NCBI GenBank assembly: GCA_020216985.1 | Contig: JAIWOH010000114.1 | Coordinates: 1 to 10,000 of the forward strand | Source of the DNA: Nitrospira sp. | GTDB lineage: Bacteria; Nitrospirota; Nitrospiria; Nitrospirales; Nitrospiraceae | Length of the DNA stretch: 10,000 nucleotides | Direction of reading: 5' to 3' | In this document: one piece after another, positions 6,246 through 10,000 of the stretch | How positions within the stretch are numbered: position 1 is the stretch's first letter | Layout of the letters: every line of letters starts with the position of its first letter | Translations under genes and position numbers: made by a program | The notes under the pieces: model-generated | What the model saw: the letters and a program-made list of their open reading frames with translations, nothing else | Told to the model about the DNA's origin: nothing | Databases searched by the model: none

Positions 6246-7523
6246 GTGGCATTGCTGATCAAAGGTGGGGAGGTGATTGATCCGGGCCGATACGTCGGCG
6301 TGGGAGACGTGCTGATCAATGGGGGAAAAATCACCGCGGTCGGTCGAGATCTGCCGGTGCCTCCCGGCGGCGACGTCCTTGACGCGCGGGGGTTGCTCGT
6401 GCTGCCGGGATTTGTCGATCTGCACGTTCATTTTCGAGAGCCCGGCTTCGAATACAAAGAGACCATTCAGAGCGGCAGTGCGTCGGCCGTCGCCGGCGGG
6501 TTCACGACGGTCTGCTGCATGCCGAATACGAACCCGGTCAACGACAATCAAGCGGTGACCGAGTTCATTATCGAACGAGGCCGGGAGGCCGGTCTGGCGA
6601 ACGTGTTGCCGATCGGGGCGATCACCAAACGATCCGAGGGGAAAGAGCTGGCGGAGATCGGCGATCTTCACCGATCCGGTTGCGTCGCGATTTCGGATGA
6701 CGGCAAACCGGTGATGAACAGTTTGGTCATGCGCCGGGCGATGGAATACGCGTTGGCCTTCGACCTTACGGTGGTGGACCATTGCGAGGATCTCAACCTG
6801 GCCGAAGGCGGGTGTATGAACGAAGGGCTGGTCTCGACGGAATTGGGGCTCCCCGGCATCCCGGCGGCCGCCGAAGATGTGATGGTGGCTCGCAATCTGT
6901 TGTTGTCGGAGTTGACGGGAGCGCGGCTTCACTTGGCTCATATCAGCACGGCGGGATCGGTGCGGATGGTGAGGGAAGCCAAGGCCCGCGGCATCAGGGT
7001 GACGGCGGAAGCCTGTCCGCATCATTTCACGCTCACCGAAACCATGGTTCACGGGTACAATACCCATGCCAAGATGAATCCGCCCCTGCGCACGGGCGAG
7101 GACGTTCGCGCGATCAAAGAGGGCTTGCGCGACGGGACGATCGACGTGATCGCCACCGACCACGCGCCCCACGCGGCCCAGGAAAAGCAACAGGACTTTA
7201 CCGAAGCGCCGTTCGGCATCGTGGGGCTCGAAACCGCCCTCCCCCTGACGCTCGGCCTGGTGGATGAAGGCGTTTTGTCGCTGGAGCAGGCGGTGACGAA
7301 ACTGACTGCCGCTCCGGCTGCCGCCTTCGGTCTTCGGAAGGGCACCTTGGCGGTGGGCGCCGATGCCGACGTCACGATCGTGGATCGACACGCGCAGTGG
7401 GAAGTCGATCCGAGTGCATTTCGATCGAAAAGTCGCAACACGCCGTTCGCCGGTTGGAAGGTTAAGGGACTCGTGACAACGACGATTGTGGGCGGGCGCG
7501 TGGCGTACAGGTCCGGCCCATAG
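6246..7523 (+). CDS. pyrC: dihydroorotase (type I, zinc amidohydrolase)
   Basis: It cyclises carbamoyl aspartate to dihydroorotate. The 425 aa match the longer class I (Aquifex-like) dihydroorotases. The metal and catalytic residues are in place: HVH in DLHVHFREPG (His60, His62), the bridging position in SDDGKPV (Asp151/152), DHCED (His179), LAHIST (His232) and TDHAPH (Asp305). CMPNT (91-95) and MNPPLR (277-282) help bind the substrate. An active enzyme is therefore expected, unlike the inactive pyrC' homologues that only support PyrB, though a PyrB-PyrC complex is likely by family precedent. The start is GTG 6246 with GGAGG (6231-6235) ten bases upstream. Confidence 0.97.
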   Translation: MALLIKGGEVIDPGRYVGVGDVLINGGKITAVGRDLPVPPGGDVLDARGLLVLPGFVDLHVHFREPGFEYKETIQSGSASAVAGGFTTVCCMPNTNPVNDNQAVTEFIIERGREAGLANVLPIGAITKRSEGKELAEIGDLHRSGCVAISDDGKPVMNSLVMRRAMEYALAFDLTVVDHCEDLNLAEGGCMNEGLVSTELGLPGIPAAAEDVMVARNLLLSELTGARLHLAHISTAGSVRMVREAKARGIRVTAEACPHHFTLTETMVHGYNTHAKMNPPLRTGEDVRAIKEGLRDGTIDVIATDHAPHAAQEKQQDFTEAPFGIVGLETALPLTLGLVDEGVLSLEQAVTKLTAAPAAAFGLRKGTLAVGADADVTIVDRHAQWEVDPSAFRSKSRNTPFAGWKVKGLVTTTIVGGRVAYRSGP

Positions 7524-7536
7524 GATTCGAATAACC

Positions 7537-8058
7537 GTGCGGGGCGTCCGGCGCTGGAGCTTGATCGGTTGTCTGACGTTGGAATGGCTGGCGCTGAGCC
7601 TGTGGGTGGGAGGTTTGGCCGTGTTGATCGGAGGGGTGATTCCGGCGGTGTTCAACACGTTCGGCGGGCAAGACGTCGGAGGCCGGTTCTTGACCAAGGC
7701 CTTTGAGCACTATCAGCGGTTTCTCCTGGGCGCCGCCGCGACGCTCTGCGCCGGGCTTCTGTATCGTTGGTGGAGCGGAGAAGCGGCGGTGACGGTTGGA
7801 TGGGTCGAGGCGGCGATTGTGGCCGTGATGGTGGCGAGCATGGGGGTCATTGTGCTGGTGCTGCATCCGCAGGCCGTCTCTTTGCAGGAACAGGCGTTTG
7901 CCGCGCAGGGCGAGGAGGCCAAAAAGGCGGCCTTCGAGGCGCTGTTCCGGGTATTGACGCCGATTCGCGCGTTGTACACCGTCACGCTGGTGTTGGGAGC
8001 GGCGTTGATGGTGATCAAAGTACGGGCCTCTCTTCTAAGCGTGGGAGGCTCCCGATGA
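7537..8058 (+). CDS. DUF4149-like four-helix membrane protein
   Basis: This 173-aa protein has four hydrophobic segments at about residues 10-36, 61-77, 89-109 and 143-161, so it is an inner-membrane protein. [18 protein letters not shown] in the first helix and [18 protein letters not shown] in the last resemble DUF4149/TMEM205-type proteins, whose function is unknown. Between helices three and four lies a charged amphipathic stretch, [31 protein letters not shown] 7537 begins 13 bases after the pyrC stop with only AGGA (7522-7525) as SD. An upstream GTG at 7486 would overlap pyrC, and TTG 7561 is also possible, so the exact start is uncertain. Its stop overlaps the carA start (ATGA at 8055-8058), suggesting translational coupling. 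The link to pyrimidine synthesis is not known. Confidence 0.82.
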   Translation: MRGVRRWSLIGCLTLEWLALSLWVGGLAVLIGGVIPAVFNTFGGQDVGGRFLTKAFEHYQRFLLGAAATLCAGLLYRWWSGEAAVTVGWVEAAIVAVMVASMGVIVLVLHPQAVSLQEQAFAAQGEEAKKAAFEALFRVLTPIRALYTVTLVLGAALMVIKVRASLLSVGGSR

Positions 8059-9233
8059 AGAAAGCGTTGCTGGCGTTGGCGGACGGCACCTGTTTCGAAG
8101 GGCGGGCGCTCGGCTACGAAGGAGAGGCGATCGGAGAGGTCGTGTTCAATACGGCGATGACGGGCTATCAAGAAATTTTGACCGATCCGTCCTACAAGGG
8201 GCAGATCATTACCATGACCTGCCCGCACATCGGAAACTACGGGACGACTCCGGAAGACGTCGAATCACGGAGTGTGTGGGCCGAAGGGTTCGTGATCGTG
8301 GAAGCCAGCCGATTGGCGAGCAATTGGCGGAGCAAACAAACGATTCACGAATATTTGACGGAAGCGAAGGTCGTGGCGATCGAAGGAATCGATACCAGAG
8401 CGTTGACGAGACACTTGCGGGAGCAGGGCTCTCAGCAGGGAGTCATCACGCACGGCGGGCTCGATACGGTCGGCGCAATAGCCAAAGCGCGGCAGGCGCC
8501 GAGCATCGTCGGGCGCGATTTGGCCGGAACGGTCACCTGCGAGCGGCCGTACGAGTGGGAAACGGGGTCCGGCACATGGGTGCCCGGCGGCGGGCAGGGG
8601 CCCCGGCTTCGTCCCGATGGGCGTCCATGGCACGTGGTCGCTTACGACTTCGGCATCAAGCGGAACATTCTTCATCGATTGGCCGACGTGGGTTGTCGTG
8701 TCACCGTGGTGCCGGCTTCGACGACGGCGGCCGAGGTCGAGGCTCGACGGCCGGACGGAGTGTTTCTATCCAACGGGCCCGGCGATCCGGAGGGCGTGCC
8801 CTATGCCGCGGGTGAAGTGAAGAAATTGATCGGCCGCTATCCGATCTTCGGCATCTGTCTCGGCCATCAAATTTTGGGATTGGCGTTCGGTCTTAAGACC
8901 TACAAGTTAAAATTCGGCCACCATGGTGCCAACCATCCGGTCATCGATCTCCGGACCAGAAAGGTGGAGATCACGTCGCAAAACCACAATTTTGCCGTGG
9001 CCGTTTCCGCGCCGCTGCATGAGGTTCCCGGCGGTCCGCCGATGATAGAGACCGACTATGGACCGTTGTCGATCACGCATCTCAGCCTGAACGATCGTTC
9101 GATCGAAGGCATGGCCTGCCCGAGTCGCAGGCTGTTTTCCGTGCAATATCACCCGGAGGCCTCGCCGGGCCCCCATGATTCCGCCTATCTCTTCGAGGAA
9201 TTCGTCAGACTCATGGAGACCTCTCATGCGTAA
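8055..9233 (+). CDS. carA: carbamoyl phosphate synthetase small (glutaminase) subunit
   Basis: CarA hydrolyses glutamine and passes ammonia to CarB, which makes carbamoyl phosphate for pyrimidine and arginine synthesis. The 392 aa are full length. The N-terminal CarA domain carries [12 protein letters not shown] and [21 protein letters not shown]. The class I amidotransferase domain carries SNGPGDPEG (239-247), GICLGHQ with nucleophile Cys268, SQNHNFAV (308-315) and [13 protein letters not shown] with His366 and Glu368, completing the triad. ATG 8055 overlaps the previous stop by four bases, with GGGAGG at 8043-8048 as a strong SD. The frame is open further upstream but that part is a shadow. 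The large subunit carB is not the next gene, which is unusual for car loci. Confidence 0.97.
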   Translation: MKKALLALADGTCFEGRALGYEGEAIGEVVFNTAMTGYQEILTDPSYKGQIITMTCPHIGNYGTTPEDVESRSVWAEGFVIVEASRLASNWRSKQTIHEYLTEAKVVAIEGIDTRALTRHLREQGSQQGVITHGGLDTVGAIAKARQAPSIVGRDLAGTVTCERPYEWETGSGTWVPGGGQGPRLRPDGRPWHVVAYDFGIKRNILHRLADVGCRVTVVPASTTAAEVEARRPDGVFLSNGPGDPEGVPYAAGEVKKLIGRYPIFGICLGHQILGLAFGLKTYKLKFGHHGANHPVIDLRTRKVEITSQNHNFAVAVSAPLHEVPGGPPMIETDYGPLSITHLSLNDRSIEGMACPSRRLFSVQYHPEASPGPHDSAYLFEEFVRLMETSHA

Positions 9234-10000
9234 CCGATTGGTCGTAGCCGTCCTGTTCGGATTGTCGATCGGATTACCGTTGTCGGGCTGCTCGTTCAAC
9301 TTTACCTTGTTCCCCGGCCAGGGGCCGCTCAAGGAAACGCAGGTGAGCGGAAGCGGATCGGCCAAGGTCTTGCTCATCGATGTTTCCGGCCTGATCAGCT
9401 CGCAGGAAAAGGAAGGGCTCATGCCGGCCCCCAGCCCCGTCGCGCGGATCAAGGAACAGTTGTTGAAAGCCGCCCAAGACGACAATGTGAAGGCGGTCGT
9501 CCTCCGCATCAACACGCCGGGCGGCACGGTGACGGCGTCGGATATCATCTATCATGAGATCAAGTCGTTCAAGGCTTCCAAGAAGGTTCCGATCGTCGCC
9601 TCGATCATGGACCTGGGAACGTCCGGCGGCTACTACGTCGCCTCCGCCGCGGACGCGGTGGTGGCGCATCCGTCCTCGGTGACCGGCAGCATCGGCGTCA
9701 TCATGCTGACGATCAATGCCCGGGGCTTGATGGAAAAGGTCGGATTGGAAGCGACGGCGGTGACTTCCGGCCCGCGCAAGGACATGGGGTCGCCGTTTCG
9801 GGTGATGACGCCGGAAGAGCGGGCGATTTTTCAAGGGCTGATCGATTCGTTCTATCAGCGGTTTTTGTCCGTCGTGCAAGAAGGCCGTCCGCACTTGCCG
9901 ATGGACCGGATCAAACAACTGGCCGACGGACGGGTCTATGCGGGCGACCAGGCGAAGGCGGCGGGGTTGGTGGACGAGATCGGCTACTTGGAGGACGCCG
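9226..10000 (+). CDS. sppA: signal peptide peptidase SppA (serine-lysine type), lipoprotein; 3' end beyond window
   Basis: ATG 9226 overlaps the carA 3' end by eight bases, with GGAG at 9215-9218 as SD. The frame is open for 258 codons to the window edge, so the gene is partial. An N-terminal hydrophobic stretch ends in LSGC (residues 19-22), a lipobox, so Cys22 should be lipidated and the protein membrane-tethered outside the cytoplasm. The S49 peptidase core follows: [15 protein letters not shown] (92-106), [29 protein letters not shown] (131-159) with nucleophile Ser133, and [10 protein letters not shown] with the general base Lys185. [16 protein letters not shown] (238-253) is the typical late motif. 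This is the short (36K-like) SppA form, which clears leftover signal peptides. SppA is more often anchored by a transmembrane helix, so the lipobox is notable. Confidence 0.93.
   Translation, partial: MRNRLVVAVLFGLSIGLPLSGCSFNFTLFPGQGPLKETQVSGSGSAKVLLIDVSGLISSQEKEGLMPAPSPVARIKEQLLKAAQDDNVKAVVLRINTPGGTVTASDIIYHEIKSFKASKKVPIVASIMDLGTSGGYYVASAADAVVAHPSSVTGSIGVIMLTINARGLMEKVGLEATAVTSGPRKDMGSPFRVMTPEERAIFQGLIDSFYQRFLSVVQEGRPHLPMDRIKQLADGRVYAGDQAKAAGLVDEIGYLEDA

Noticed and set aside
6153..7697. Long minus-strand open frame (514 codons) opposite pyrC
   Set aside because: It is His/Arg/Gln-rich with no recognisable domain and lies fully antisense to a clear dihydroorotase; it is a high-GC shadow frame.
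7767..8054. Upstream in-frame extension of carA
   Set aside because: It is Gly/Arg-rich, overlaps the DUF4149-like gene, and CarA homology and a strong SD place the start at 8055.
9274..9918. Minus-strand open frame opposite the start of sppA
   Set aside because: The plus frame from 9226 has complete SppA motifs; the minus frame is Arg/His-rich and unrecognisable.

Overview
The window looks like chromosomal DNA of a moderately GC-rich, Gram-negative type bacterium. The arrangement (PyrR-controlled pyr operon, siroheme-synthase-like gene next to an MTH1187-type thiamine-binding gene, lipoprotein-type SppA) and the protein sequences remind me most of Nitrospira/Nitrospirota. That assignment comes from recognition, not from a search. 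I see no transposase, integrase, CRISPR array, tRNA or rRNA.

Left part (1-2430): an Acg-like nitroreductase-family gene is broken by a single in-frame TGA at 775-777, where relatives carry Trp. Its intact remainder overlaps, by ATGA, a membrane-anchored DUF6544-like protein. A possible small ORF of unknown nature follows. A small Rieske ferredoxin lies convergent to these genes on the minus strand.

Middle part (2430-4360): an HNH endonuclease gene starts divergently from the Rieske gene. A Met8/CysG-N-like siroheme biosynthesis protein follows, with its own probable promoter and strong SD, and then a small thiamine-binding (MTH1187/YkoF-like) protein.

Right part (4361-10000): a pyrimidine biosynthesis operon. 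A good sigma70-type promoter (TTGACA-17-TACCAT) drives a leader that contains a textbook PyrR attenuator. It has a PyrR-binding hairpin with the conserved loop, an antiterminator, and a strong intrinsic terminator with nine T's, all built from shared strands. A 19-codon leader ORF runs through this region. Downstream come pyrR, pyrB, pyrC, a four-helix DUF4149-like membrane protein, carA, and the 5' part of a lipoprotein SppA peptidase that runs off the window. Gene spacings are very short (8 nt, 29 nt, 13 nt, ATGA overlap, 8-nt overlap), so pyrR to sppA is probably one transcript. PyrR, sensing UMP/UTP against PRPP, would switch CarA (carbamoyl phosphate supply), PyrB (carbamoyl aspartate) and PyrC (dihydroorotate) together. 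carB, pyrD, pyrE and pyrF are not in the window.

The points most worth a second look are the three-state pyr leader with an embedded leader peptide, the nonsense codon in the nitroreductase, and the DUF4149 and SppA membrane/envelope genes embedded in the pyr transcript.
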